Shown: piece after piece, positions 7,530 through 16,212 of the stretch
How the letters are laid out: every line of letters starts with the position of its first letter
Position numbering within the stretch: position 1 is the stretch's first letter
Assembly: GCA_028868995.1 (NCBI GenBank)
Contig: JAGWTH010000041.1
Coordinates: forward strand, 1-33,437
DNA: 33,437 nucleotides
Origin: Burkholderiales bacterium
GTDB taxonomy: Bacteria; Pseudomonadota; Gammaproteobacteria; Burkholderiales; Burkholderiaceae_C
Reading direction: 5' to 3'
Translations under genes and position numbers: made by a program
Notes under the pieces: generated by a model
What the model saw: the letters and a program-made list of their open reading frames with translations, nothing else
What the model was told of the DNA's origin: nothing
The model's database searches: none

Positions 7530-8300
7530 ATGCTCCAAGGCAAGACCGCCCTCGTCACGGGCTCCACCAGCGGCATCGGCCTCGGCATCGCCAAGGCCCT
7601 GGCACGCCAGGGCGCGAACATCGTGCTCAATGGCTTCGGCGACGCGCAAGGCCCCCAGGCCGAAGTCGCCGCGCTGGGCGTGAAGGTCGGCTACCACGCG
7701 GCCGACATGAGCAGGCCCGAGCAGATCGAGGCCATGATGAAGTACGCCGCCGACACCTTCGGCCGCGTCGACATCCTGGTGAACAACGCCGGCATCCAGC
7801 ACGTGGCGAAGATCGAGGACTTCCCGCCCGAGCGCTGGGACGCCATCATCGCCATCAACCTGTCCAGCGCCTTCCACGCCACGCGCCTGGCGCTGCCGGC
7901 GATGAAGAAGGCGGACTGGGGCCGCATCATCAACGTCGCCTCGGTGCACGGCCTGGTGGCCTCGGCCGAGAAGTCGGCCTACGTCGCGGCCAAGCACGGC
8001 ATCGTCGGCCTGACCAAGGTCACCGCGCTGGAGACCGCCACCACCGGCGTCACCTGCAACGCCATCTGCCCCGGCTGGGTGCTCACGCCCCTGGTGCAGA
8101 AGCAGGTGGACGCCCGGGCCGCCGCGGCGGGCCTGTCCAACGAGGAGGCGAAGAAGCAGCTGCTGGCCGAGAAGGAGCCCTCGCTGCAGTTCACCACCCC
8201 CGAGGAGCTGGGCGAACTGGCGGTGTTCTTCTGCTCCGACGCCGGCCGGAACGTGCGCGGCGTCGCCTGGAACATGGACGGCGGCTGGGCCGCCCAGTGA
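7530..8300 (+). CDS. bdhA: 3-hydroxybutyrate dehydrogenase
   Basis: A 256-residue SDR that interconverts (R)-3-hydroxybutyrate and acetoacetate with NAD, the step linking polyhydroxybutyrate breakdown to central metabolism. Seen: GSTSGIG (11-17), NNAGIQHV, S138 in NVASVHG, and the Y151-x3-K155 pair in SAYVAAKHG. The C-terminal half has BdhA hallmarks: CNAICPGWVLTPLVQKQV, then EKEPSLQFTTPEELGELAVF and the WNMDGGW ending. The ATG at 7530 has GGAGA 9 nt upstream; longer in-frame starts would run into the divergent promoter region. Its product acetoacetate is also what the BKACE in the left region should release, though the two loci are separate. Confidence 0.92.
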   Translation: MLQGKTALVTGSTSGIGLGIAKALARQGANIVLNGFGDAQGPQAEVAALGVKVGYHAADMSRPEQIEAMMKYAADTFGRVDILVNNAGIQHVAKIEDFPPERWDAIIAINLSSAFHATRLALPAMKKADWGRIINVASVHGLVASAEKSAYVAAKHGIVGLTKVTALETATTGVTCNAICPGWVLTPLVQKQVDARAAAAGLSNEEAKKQLLAEKEPSLQFTTPEELGELAVFFCSDAGRNVRGVAWNMDGGWAAQ

Positions 8301-8312
8301 GCCGTCTCGTTC

Positions 8313-9020
8313 TCAGTGCAGCTGCACCGAGCCCGAGACCGTCACCGTGACGGCGCTCTGGCCGGGCTCCACCGGCACCGGGGCCTCGGCGGAGGCGGGA
8401 CCGGCCGCCATGGCGGAGGCCATGCGGTAGCGCGGCGCGAAGCCGGGTTCGCTGCTGTTCACCGAAACCTCGCGCAGCGTGTAGCTAGCGAAGCCGAAGG
8501 CCTTGGCGAGTTCGCCGGCGCGGGCCTGGAAGCGCTCGATGGCCTGCGCCTGCGCCTGCCCCTCCACCTGGGCGCGCCGTTCGCGGCTCAGGCCGAAGCT
8601 CACGCCCGCCAGGGTCATGGTCTGGATGCGGCCGGCGGCCTGGGTGATGCGCGGGAAGTCGCGCCCCTCCAGCAGCAGTTCGGCGGTGCCGACCCAGGTG
8701 CTGATGCGGCCTTCGCGGCCGCTGCGCGGGTAGATGGCGAAGTTGCCGGTGCGCACGTCCATCTGCCCCGGCTGGGCGGACTTGCGCGCCTCGGCCAGGG
8801 CCGCGTCCAGCACCGTCTTCAGCTGCGTCTGCACCGCGGCCGGGTCGCTGCCCTCGCGGGTGGCGCTCAGCCGCATCTGCAGCAGGTCCTGCTGCAATTC
8901 GACGGTGCCGGCGGCCTGCAGCTGCAGGACGTTCTGCGGCACGGGCAGGGTCTGGCCGCTCGCCAGGGTGGCTGCGGCGGCCAGCGCGCCGCCGGCCAGG
9001 AAGGTCGTGAATTTGTTCAT
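8313..9020 (-). CDS. SIMPL-domain (DUF541) periplasmic protein
   Basis: A 235-residue protein with a signal peptide (about residues 1-22, ending ASGQ) and a SIMPL/DUF541 domain. The family's start is visible as LQLQAAGTVELQQDLLQMRLSA, with the TGNFAIYPR and GTAELLLEGRDF strands and the C-terminal VTVTVSGSVQL. Members are periplasmic or outer-membrane-associated oligomers, some linked to oxidative stress; the biochemical role is poorly defined. It converges on bdhA with only 12 nt between the stops and is divergent from ompR. No stop-adjacent terminator is visible. Confidence 0.85.
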   Translation of the reverse strand: MNKFTTFLAGGALAAAATLASGQTLPVPQNVLQLQAAGTVELQQDLLQMRLSATREGSDPAAVQTQLKTVLDAALAEARKSAQPGQMDVRTGNFAIYPRSGREGRISTWVGTAELLLEGRDFPRITQAAGRIQTMTLAGVSFGLSRERRAQVEGQAQAQAIERFQARAGELAKAFGFASYTLREVSVNSSEPGFAPRYRMASAMAAGPASAEAPVPVEPGQSAVTVTVSGSVQLH

Positions 9021-9092
9021 GTCTGTGAGAACGGCTGCGACGGCACAGCGTGCACATCCCTCTTGTCAATGGCCAGGGGCCGGGGCAACATG

Positions 9093-9166
9093 TGTAACAC
9101 GCTGAAAAACCACTGCGGAAAACCCGGAATCGGGCTCGACAGGGCCTCAGAATCGGCGCTGTTACA
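9093..9166. promoter_or_regulatory. Inverted TGTAACA / TGTTACA pair upstream of ompR
   Basis: TGTAACAC (9093-9100) and TGTTACA (9160-9166) are reverse complements lying 60 nt apart, the second 20 nt before the ompR start. GTTACA/GTAACA cores resemble half-sites bound by OmpR-type regulators, so autoregulation is plausible. A small CCCG-GAAT-CGGG hairpin lies between them. This is inference from motif resemblance only. Confidence 0.35.
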
Positions 9167-9185
9167 AATTGGCTTCTGGAGAACC

Positions 9186-9917
9186 ATGACCCAAGCTGCA
9201 GCTCGGACCGACAAGATCCTGGTGGTGGACGACGACGCCCGCATCCGGGACCTCCTGCGCCGCTATCTCACCCAGGAGGGCTTCGAGGTCATCCTCGCCG
9301 AGGACGGCAAGGCGCTCAACCGGCTGATGCTCCGCGAGACCGCCGACCTCATCGTGCTCGACCTGATGATGCCCGGCGAGGACGGCCTGTCGATCTGCCG
9401 CCGCCTGCGCGCGGCCAACGACCGCACCCCCATCATCATGCTGACCGCCAAGGGCGAGGACGTCGACCGCATCGTCGGCCTGGAAGTCGGCGCCGACGAC
9501 TACCTGGGCAAGCCCTTCAACCCGCGCGAGCTGCTGGCCCGCGTGCACGCCGTGCTGCGCCGCCGCCCGGCGCAGGAAGCGCCCGGCGCCCCCTCGTCCG
9601 ACAACGAGGTGGTCAATTTCGGCCCCTTCGCGTTCGACCTGGGCGCCCGCACCCTGCGCAAGAACGGCGAGGAGCTGCCCCTGACCACCGGCGAGTTCGC
9701 CATGCTCAAGGCCCTGGTGCGCCACCCGCGCCAGCCGCTGTCGCGCGAGAAGCTGGCCCAGCTGGCCCGCGGCCGCGAGTTCGAGCCCTTCGACCGCAGC
9801 CTGGACGTGCAGGTGTCGCGCCTGCGCAAGCTGATCGAGGCCGACCCGGCCTCGCCGCGCTACATCCAGACGGTCTGGGGCGTGGGCTACGTGTTCGTCC
9901 CGGACGGCGCGGGCTGA
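9186..9917 (+). CDS. ompR: OmpR-family response regulator
   Basis: A 243-residue two-domain response regulator. The receiver domain shows the acidic pocket VVDDD (14-18), phospho-acceptor D59 in IVLDLMMPGEDG, the LTAK switch and KPF lysine. The C-terminal winged helix shows LTTGEFAMLKALVRHP and the DVQVSRLRKLIE recognition region ending VWGVGYVF. The ATG at 9186 is preceded by GGAG. The immediate neighbour (20 nt) is an EnvZ-type kinase, so this is an OmpR/EnvZ-like pair responding to envelope or osmotic state. High similarity to OmpR in the linker and wing supports the symbol, though the controlled genes cannot be read from this window. Confidence 0.88.
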   Translation: MTQAAARTDKILVVDDDARIRDLLRRYLTQEGFEVILAEDGKALNRLMLRETADLIVLDLMMPGEDGLSICRRLRAANDRTPIIMLTAKGEDVDRIVGLEVGADDYLGKPFNPRELLARVHAVLRRRPAQEAPGAPSSDNEVVNFGPFAFDLGARTLRKNGEELPLTTGEFAMLKALVRHPRQPLSREKLAQLARGREFEPFDRSLDVQVSRLRKLIEADPASPRYIQTVWGVGYVFVPDGAG

Positions 9918-9936
9918 GCGGGGGCACGATGCCGTC

Positions 9937-11394
9937 ATGATCCGTCCCGTGATGGCCCAGATCGAACAGACCAGCCCGGCCCCGCTGGAGACCGCCCCCG
10001 CGCCGCTGGAAATGCGGCCGAGGCTGGGCCTGTCGCTGTTCTGGCGCACCTTCTTCCTGCTGTCGCTGCTGCTGATCGGCTCGATCGTCGCCTGGCTGCA
10101 GACCTTCCGCGCCCTGGAGTTCGAGCCGCGCGCCGTGCAGACGGCGCAGCAGATCGCCTCGCTGGTGAACCTCAGCCGCGCCGCGCTGGTCCATGCCGAC
10201 CCGATCGCCCGGGTGTCTCTGATCAAGACCCTGGCCGACCAGGAGGGCGTGCACATCGTGCCGCGCGAGCCCAAGGACCGCTCCACTCCCCTGGACGGCA
10301 GCGCCCTGGACCGCCGCATCGTCGACGAGCTGGTCACCCGGCTGGGCAGCGGCGCCATCATGGCCGGCTCGGTCAACGGCGAGCAGGGGATCTGGATCGG
10401 CTTCAGGATCGACCGCGACGACTTCTGGATGCTGCTCGACCGCACCCGGTTCTCGGTGGTGGGGGGCCGCACCTGGGTGGTCTGGCTGATCACCGCGGCG
10501 GCGCTGTCGCTGGCCGGCGCGGCGCTGATCGCGCGGCTGATCAACCGCCCGCTCAAGCAGCTGTCCTTCGCCGCCAGCCGCGTGCGCGACGGCGATTTCG
10601 ACGCCAGCCGCCTGGACGAGAAGGCCGTCACCAGCGAGATCCGCGAGGTCAACATCGGCTTCAACCGCATGGCGCAGCAGCTCGCCAAGATCGAGCAGGA
10701 CCGCGCGGTGATGCTCGCGGGCATCTCGCACGACCTGCGCACCCCGCTCGCCCGCCTGCGCCTGGAAACCGAGATGAGCGTGGTGGATGCCGACGCGCGC
10801 GAGCACATGGCCGCCGACATCGACCAGCTCGACGCCATCATCGACAAGTTCCTCGACTACGCGCGGCCCGACCACGCCGAGCTCAAGCCGGTGGTGCTCA
10901 ACGACGTGATCGAGGCCTGCATGTACGCGATCGAGGACCACGGCGACATCCGGGTCAACGTCGACATGCCCAAGAACCTGCAGGTGCTGGCCGACGAGGT
11001 GGAACTGGCCCGCGTGATCTCCAACCTGCTGGAGAACGCCCGCCGCTACGGCAAGACGCCGGAGACCGGGATCGCGGTGGTGGACATCGCCGCGCGGGCG
11101 CGCAACGAATGGGTGCTGCTGAAGGTGCGCGACCACGGCATGGGCGTGTCACCGGAGGCGCTGCCCAACCTGGTCAAGCCCTTCTTCCGTGGCGACGCGG
11201 CCCGCACCGCGGCCACCGGTGCCGGCCTGGGCCTGGCGATCGTCGACAAGACGGTGCAGCGCATGGGCGGCATCTTCGCGCTCTCGAACACCAGCTCGGG
11301 CGGCCTGGCCGCCCACATCAAGCTGCAGCGTCCGCGCATGATGCCCTCGGTGCCGGGCGGCAGCCCCTCCGAGGCCGCGCGCGAGACGGCCTGA
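9937..11394 (+). CDS. envZ: EnvZ-type sensor histidine kinase
   Basis: A 485-residue membrane kinase: transmembrane helix 1 at about 33-55, a periplasmic sensor of about 120 residues, transmembrane helix 2 at about 178-202, HAMP (INRPLKQLSFAASRVRDGDF), H-box AGISHDLRTPLARLR with phospho-acceptor H265, N-box NLLENARRYG, and ATP-lid boxes DHGMGV and GAGLGLAIV. It should autophosphorylate H265 and pass phosphate to the upstream OmpR. An N-terminal Pro-rich cytoplasmic extension (residues 1-30) precedes the first helix; a later ATG (Met6) is possible. The C-terminal tail after KLQRPRMM is low in conservation. Confidence 0.88.
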   Translation: MIRPVMAQIEQTSPAPLETAPAPLEMRPRLGLSLFWRTFFLLSLLLIGSIVAWLQTFRALEFEPRAVQTAQQIASLVNLSRAALVHADPIARVSLIKTLADQEGVHIVPREPKDRSTPLDGSALDRRIVDELVTRLGSGAIMAGSVNGEQGIWIGFRIDRDDFWMLLDRTRFSVVGGRTWVVWLITAAALSLAGAALIARLINRPLKQLSFAASRVRDGDFDASRLDEKAVTSEIREVNIGFNRMAQQLAKIEQDRAVMLAGISHDLRTPLARLRLETEMSVVDADAREHMAADIDQLDAIIDKFLDYARPDHAELKPVVLNDVIEACMYAIEDHGDIRVNVDMPKNLQVLADEVELARVISNLLENARRYGKTPETGIAVVDIAARARNEWVLLKVRDHGMGVSPEALPNLVKPFFRGDAARTAATGAGLGLAIVDKTVQRMGGIFALSNTSSGGLAAHIKLQRPRMMPSVPGGSPSEAARETA

Positions 11395-11403
11395 GCCGGC
11401 TCG

Positions 11404-11886
11404 CTAAGTCGCCAGCAGCACCACGGCCCGGGCCTCGATGCTCTGGCCCATGCCGACCGGGCCCAGCTTCTCGGCGGTCTTGGCCTTCACGTTGACCTGC
11501 TCGGCCGGCAGGTCCAGCGCCTGGCCGATGCGTTCGCGCATGGCCTCGATGTACGGCGCCAGCTTCGGCGCCTGCGCGATCACGGTGCTGTCGACGTTGA
11601 CGATGCTCCAGCCGGCCTGGCGCACGCGTGCGGCGGCCTCCTTCAGCAAGGTGAGCGAATCGGCGCCGCGGAAGCGTTCGTCGGTGTCGGGGAAATGGCG
11701 GCCGATGTCGCCCAGTCCCGCCGCCCCGAACAGGGCGTCGGTGATCGCATGCAGCAGGGCGTCGGCATCCGAGTGGCCCAGCAGGCCGCGCTCGTAGGGG
11801 ATCTCGACCCCGCCCAGCACCAGCTTGCGGCCCGGCACCAGGGCGTGGGTGTCCCAGCCCTCGCCGATGCGCAACCGGGGCAGCAT
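11404..11886 (-). CDS. ispF: 2-C-methyl-D-erythritol 2,4-cyclodiphosphate synthase
   Basis: A 160-residue IspF of standard length, the fifth enzyme of the MEP isoprenoid pathway, which cyclises CDP-methylerythritol 2-phosphate with loss of CMP. Metal ligands D12 and H14 are in [11 protein letters not shown] and H38 is in [26 protein letters not shown] and the C-terminal [13 protein letters not shown] are signature segments. The ATG at 11886 lies 5 nt after the ispD stop, so the two form an operon. The 3' end converges on envZ with 9 nt between stops. Confidence 0.95.
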   Translation of the reverse strand: MLPRLRIGEGWDTHALVPGRKLVLGGVEIPYERGLLGHSDADALLHAITDALFGAAGLGDIGRHFPDTDERFRGADSLTLLKEAAARVRQAGWSIVNVDSTVIAQAPKLAPYIEAMRERIGQALDLPAEQVNVKAKTAEKLGPVGMGQSIEARAVVLLAT

Positions 11887-11891
11887 TGCCA

Positions 11892-12590
11892 CTAGCGCGC
11901 CCGGGCCCGCAGCACGGCCTCGGCCATGGCGAAGTCCTCGGGATAGGTGACCTTGAAGTTCTGGCCGCCGGCCTCCACGAGCAGCGGCTTGAGGCCCATG
12001 GCCTCGATGGCGCCGGCCTCGTCGGTGACCTTGTCGCCGGCCGCTTCCAGCGCCTGGCGCAGCATGCCGATGCGGAACATCTGCGGCGTCTGCGCCTGCC
12101 ACTTGTCGCCGCGCTCCAGCGTGGCCGCGACCCGCCCCTGCTCGCCGATCTTCAGCGTGTCGGCCAGCGGGTGGGCCAGCAGGCCGCCGACCTCGTCGCC
12201 GGTGCAGGCGTCGATCAGGCGGTCGATGAGCTCCGGCGTGACCAGGCAGCGCGCGGCGTCGTGCACCAACACCCAGTCGTTGTCGACGGCGCCGGCGCGG
12301 CGCAGTTCGCGCAGGCCGTTGGCGACGCTCGCCGCGCGCGTGGGGCCGCCGCACTGGACCACCAGGGCCGAAGTCGTCGGGTTGCGCTCGAAGAAGCCGT
12401 CACCGGGCGCCACCACCACCAGGGTGCGGGCGATCCGCCGGACGCCGGCGAAGGCCGAGAGCGTGTGCCAGACCATGGGCTGGCCGGCGACGCGCTCGTA
12501 CTGCTTGGGCCCTGCGGTGCCGGCCCGGCTGCCATTGCCGGCACAGGGGATGAGGGCGAAATACCGGGGAGGGGTTGCGTTCGCGTTCAT
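11892..12590 (-). CDS. ispD: 2-C-methyl-D-erythritol 4-phosphate cytidylyltransferase
   Basis: A 232-residue IspD that joins CTP to methylerythritol 4-phosphate. The N-terminal nucleotide loop reads [13 protein letters not shown]...PKQY, with [10 protein letters not shown] in the middle and the catalytic-region [13 protein letters not shown] and [13 protein letters not shown] near the C-terminus. The ATG at 12590 ([11 protein letters not shown]) was chosen because the conserved fold begins a few residues later; longer frames reach into the mfd promoter region. It is transcribed divergently from mfd, with 157 nt between the starts. Confidence 0.94.
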   Translation of the reverse strand: MNANATPPRYFALIPCAGNGSRAGTAGPKQYERVAGQPMVWHTLSAFAGVRRIARTLVVVAPGDGFFERNPTTSALVVQCGGPTRAASVANGLRELRRAGAVDNDWVLVHDAARCLVTPELIDRLIDACTGDEVGGLLAHPLADTLKIGEQGRVAATLERGDKWQAQTPQMFRIGMLRQALEAAGDKVTDEAGAIEAMGLKPLLVEAGGQNFKVTYPEDFAMAEAVLRARAR

Positions 12591-12684
12591 GACCTTCGAG
12601 GACCATTCTATGCCCGCGCCGGCACGGCCCGCCATGCGGTCCGGGGCGGATCGGCGTGCGGCCGCGCGGGCTTTCGTTCGTCCG

Positions 12685-12728
12685 TACAATGCTCGCACAC
12701 CCCCTCGTTCGCGGCGCGGGGGTGTTTT
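12685..12728 (+). promoter_or_regulatory. mfd leader: -10-like TACAAT followed by a hairpin and T run
   Basis: TACAAT (12685-12690) would place transcription start near 12697. Exactly there begins a stem ACACCCC / GGGGTGT (12697-12725) followed by TTTT, a terminator-like structure 20 nt before the mfd ATG. It could be an attenuator or the terminator of a very short RNA. No good -35 is visible. Confidence 0.4.
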
Positions 12729-12747
12729 GCATTTCTCGGATCCGACG

Positions 12748-15700
12748 ATGGATTTACCCAAGCTTCAACCCGGCCGCCGCCTGGCCCTGCCGCGCCCGGC
12801 GGGCTCGGCGGATGCGCTGCTGCTGGCCCGCCTGGCCCAGCGGGAGCTGCAGGAAGGCCGGCTCACGGCGGTCGTCACGGCCGACGCCAACGACGCGCAG
12901 CGCCTGGCCGATGAGATCGCCTTCTTCGCGCCGCAGCTGCGCTGCGCCCTCTTCCCCGACTGGGAGACGCTGCCCTACGACACCTTCTCGCCGCACCAGG
13001 ACCTGATCAGCGAGCGGCTGGCCACGCTGTGGCGCATCCTGCAGCGCGAGGCCGACGTCGTGCTGGTGCCCGCCAGCACCGCGCTCTACCGGCTCGCGCC
13101 GCCAGCCTTCCTGGCCGGCTACACCTTCGAGTTCAAGGTGCGGCAGCAGCTGGACGAGGCGAAGCTCAAGGCCCAGCTCACGCTGGCAGGCTACAGCCAC
13201 GTCACGCAGGTGGTGAGTCCCGGCGAATACGCGGTGCGCGGCGGCCTGATCGACCTGTTTCCCATGGGTTCGCCGGTGCCCTACCGGGTGGACCTGTTCG
13301 ACAACGAGGTCGACTCGATCCGCACCTTCGACCCGGACTCGCAGCGCAGCCTGTACCCCGTGCCCGAGGTGCGGCTGCTGCCCGGCCGCGAGTTCCCCAT
13401 GGACGACGACGCGCGCGCGCGCTTCCGCAGCCGCTGGCGCGAGCTGCTGGAGGGCGACCCGACCCGCAGCCGCATCTACAAGGACATGGGCAACGGCGTC
13501 GCCACCGCCGGCATCGAGTACTACCTGCCCCTGTTCTTCGAGCAGACGGCCACCGTTTTCGACTACTTCGGTGCGCAGGCTACGCTGGTGCTGCACGGCG
13601 AGCTGGAGCCGGCCTTCCAGCGCTTCTGGCAGGACACGCGCGACCGCCACCGCCTGGTGCAGGGCGACCCCGAGCGGCCGGTGCTGCCGCCCGAGGCGCT
13701 GTTCCTGAACGCGGAACAGTTCTACACCCAGGCCAATGCGCACGCGCAACTCGCGCTGCGCGGCCAGGACGTCGAGGACAGCGCGGTGGTCCAGCGCCTG
13801 CCCGACCTGGCGGTGGTGCGCGGGGCCGAGGACCCGCTGGCGCGCTTCAAGCAGCACGCGCAGTCGACCGCGCACCGCATCCTGGTGCTGGCCGAGAGCG
13901 CCGGCCGGCGCGAGAGCCTGCTGGACTTCCTGCGCGCCAGCCACCTCACCCTGCCGGCCTTCGACACGCTGGCCGAGTTCCAGGCGAGCGAGGAGAAGCT
14001 GGGCATCGCCACCGCGGCGCTGGCCAGCGGCTTCGCCTGGGTCGAGGAGGCGATCGACCTCGTCACCGAGACCGAGCTGTTCGCCAGCGCCCCGACGGCG
14101 CGCCGGCGCAGGAAACAGGAGCAGGTCAGCGACGTCGACGCGCTGATCAAGGACCTGTCGGAGCTGAACGTGGGCGACCCGGTGGTGCACGCGCAGCACG
14201 GCATCGGCCGCTACCAGGGCCTCGTGAACCTGGACCTGGGCCAGGGCCGCGACCCCGAGGGTCGCCCTCTGATGCAGGAGTTCCTGCACCTTGAGTACGC
14301 GGACAAGGCAACGCTCTACGTGCCGGTGAGCCAGCTGCACCTGATCAGCCGCTACACCGGCGTCGGCGCCGAGGAGGCGCCGCTGCACAAGCTGGGCTCG
14401 GGCCAGTGGGAGAAGGCCAAGCGCAAGGCGGCCGAGCAGGTGCGTGACACCGCGGCCGAACTGCTGAACCTCTATGCCCGGCGCGCCGCGCGGCAGGGCC
14501 ATGCCTTCCGCTTCTCGCCGCAGGACTACGAGGCCTTCGCCAACGACTTCGGCTTCGAGGAGACGGCCGACCAGAACGCGGCGATCCACGCCGTGATCCA
14601 GGACATGGTCTCGCCCCACCCCATGGACCGCCTGGTCTGCGGCGACGTGGGCTTCGGCAAGACCGAAGTGGCGCTGCGCGCGGCCTTCGTGGCCGTCACC
14701 GGCGGCCGGCAGGTCGCCTTCCTGGCGCCCACCACCCTGCTGGCGGAGCAGCACTACCAGACCCTGGTGGACCGCTTCGGCAAGTGGCCGGTGAAGATCG
14801 CCGAGATGAGCCGCTTCCGCTCCGCCAAGGAGATCGCCGCCGCGCTCAAGGGCCTGGAGGACGGCAGCATCGACATCGTGGTGGGCACGCACAAGCTGCT
14901 TGCGCAGTCGACCAAGTTCAAGGACCTGGGCCTGCTGATCATCGACGAGGAACACCGCTTCGGTGTGCGCCACAAGGAGGCGATCAAGGCCATGCGCGCC
15001 GAGGTCGACGTGCTCACGCTCACCGCCACGCCGATCCCGCGCACGCTGGGCATGGCGCTGGAGGGCCTGCGCGACCTGTCGGTGATCGCCACCGCGCCGC
15101 AACGGCGCCTCGCGATCAAGACCTTCGTCCGCAACGAGGGCAACGGCGTGATCCGCGAGGCGGTGCTGCGCGAGTTGAAGCGCGGCGGCCAGGTCTACTT
15201 CCTGCACAACGAGGTGGAGACCATAGCGAACCGGCGCCAGGCGCTGGAGCAGCTGCTGCCCGAGGCGCGCATCGCCGTGGCCCACGGCCAGATGCCCGAG
15301 CGCGAGCTGGAGCGGGTGATGCGCGAGTTCGTGCAGCAGCGCTTCAACGTGCTGCTGTGCTCCACCATCATCGAGACCGGCATCGACGTGCCCACGGCCA
15401 ACACCATCGTGATCTCGCGCGCCGACAAGTTCGGCCTGGCGCAGCTGCACCAGCTGCGCGGGCGCGTCGGCCGCAGCCACCACCAGGCCTACGCCTACCT
15501 GATGGTCCCCGACGTCGAGGGCCTCACCAAGCAGGCCGCGCAGCGGCTGGAGGCGATCCAGCAGATGGAGGAACTGGGCTCGGGCTTCTACCTGGCCATG
15601 CACGACCTGGAGATCCGCGGCGCCGGCGAGGTGCTGGGCGAGCACCAGAGCGGCAACATGCTGGAGGTCGGCTTCCAGCTGTACAACGAGATGCTGGGGG

Positions 15701-16212
15701 AGGCGGTGAAGTCGCTCAAGGCCGGCAAGGAGCCGGACCTGCTGGCGCCGCTGGCGGCCGCCACCGAGATCAACCTGCACGCCCCGGCCCTGCTGCCGGA
15801 CGACTACTGCGGCGACGTGCACCTGCGGCTGTCCTTCTACAAGAAGCTCGCCACGGCGAAGAACGCCGACCAGATCGACCGCCTGCTGGAGGAGATCGTC
15901 GACCGTTTCGGCAAGCTGCCGCCGCAGGCGCAGACCCTGCTCGACGTCCACCGGCTGCGCGTGCTGGCGCGGCCCTACGGCGTGGTGAAGGTCGATGCGG
16001 CACCGACGGTGATCCACATCACCTTCAAGCCCAACCCGCCGATCGAGCCGCTGTCCATCATCCAGCTGGTGCAGAAGAACAGGCACATCAAGCTCGCCGG
16101 CAACGACAAGCTGCGCATCGAGAAGGCGCTGGCGGACCCGAAGGAGCGGGCGCACATGGTGCGCGACGTGCTGCGTTCGCTGGGCCAGCCCAAAGTGGCG
16201 GAGCCGGCATGA
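12748..16212 (+). CDS. mfd: Transcription-repair coupling factor Mfd
   Basis: A 1154-residue Mfd, matching the family's usual length of about 1150. This ATP-driven translocase displaces RNA polymerase stalled at DNA lesions and recruits UvrA. The N-terminal UvrB-like module is seen in FPDWETLPYDTFSPHQDLISERL. The RNA-polymerase-interacting and helicase modules contain DPVVHAQHGIGRYQG, Walker A GDVGFGKTEVAL, DEEH box LIIDEEHRFGVRHKE, TATPIPRTL, and the RecG-like TRG motif region TIIETGIDVPTANT...QLRGRVGRS. The C-terminal D7 domain closes the protein. The ATG at 12748 gives the standard N-terminus. The stop overlaps the next gene's ATG (ATGA), so translation is coupled. Confidence 0.97.
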   Translation: MDLPKLQPGRRLALPRPAGSADALLLARLAQRELQEGRLTAVVTADANDAQRLADEIAFFAPQLRCALFPDWETLPYDTFSPHQDLISERLATLWRILQREADVVLVPASTALYRLAPPAFLAGYTFEFKVRQQLDEAKLKAQLTLAGYSHVTQVVSPGEYAVRGGLIDLFPMGSPVPYRVDLFDNEVDSIRTFDPDSQRSLYPVPEVRLLPGREFPMDDDARARFRSRWRELLEGDPTRSRIYKDMGNGVATAGIEYYLPLFFEQTATVFDYFGAQATLVLHGELEPAFQRFWQDTRDRHRLVQGDPERPVLPPEALFLNAEQFYTQANAHAQLALRGQDVEDSAVVQRLPDLAVVRGAEDPLARFKQHAQSTAHRILVLAESAGRRESLLDFLRASHLTLPAFDTLAEFQASEEKLGIATAALASGFAWVEEAIDLVTETELFASAPTARRRRKQEQVSDVDALIKDLSELNVGDPVVHAQHGIGRYQGLVNLDLGQGRDPEGRPLMQEFLHLEYADKATLYVPVSQLHLISRYTGVGAEEAPLHKLGSGQWEKAKRKAAEQVRDTAAELLNLYARRAARQGHAFRFSPQDYEAFANDFGFEETADQNAAIHAVIQDMVSPHPMDRLVCGDVGFGKTEVALRAAFVAVTGGRQVAFLAPTTLLAEQHYQTLVDRFGKWPVKIAEMSRFRSAKEIAAALKGLEDGSIDIVVGTHKLLAQSTKFKDLGLLIIDEEHRFGVRHKEAIKAMRAEVDVLTLTATPIPRTLGMALEGLRDLSVIATAPQRRLAIKTFVRNEGNGVIREAVLRELKRGGQVYFLHNEVETIANRRQALEQLLPEARIAVAHGQMPERELERVMREFVQQRFNVLLCSTIIETGIDVPTANTIVISRADKFGLAQLHQLRGRVGRSHHQAYAYLMVPDVEGLTKQAAQRLEAIQQMEELGSGFYLAMHDLEIRGAGEVLGEHQSGNMLEVGFQLYNEMLGEAVKSLKAGKEPDLLAPLAAATEINLHAPALLPDDYCGDVHLRLSFYKKLATAKNADQIDRLLEEIVDRFGKLPPQAQTLLDVHRLRVLARPYGVVKVDAAPTVIHITFKPNPPIEPLSIIQLVQKNRHIKLAGNDKLRIEKALADPKERAHMVRDVLRSLGQPKVAEPA

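Noticed and set aside
12754-16155. 1133-residue open frame on the minus strand opposite mfd
   Set aside because: Low-complexity Leu/Arg/Gln/His-rich translation with no motifs; it is the expected by-product of high-GC codon use in mfd.
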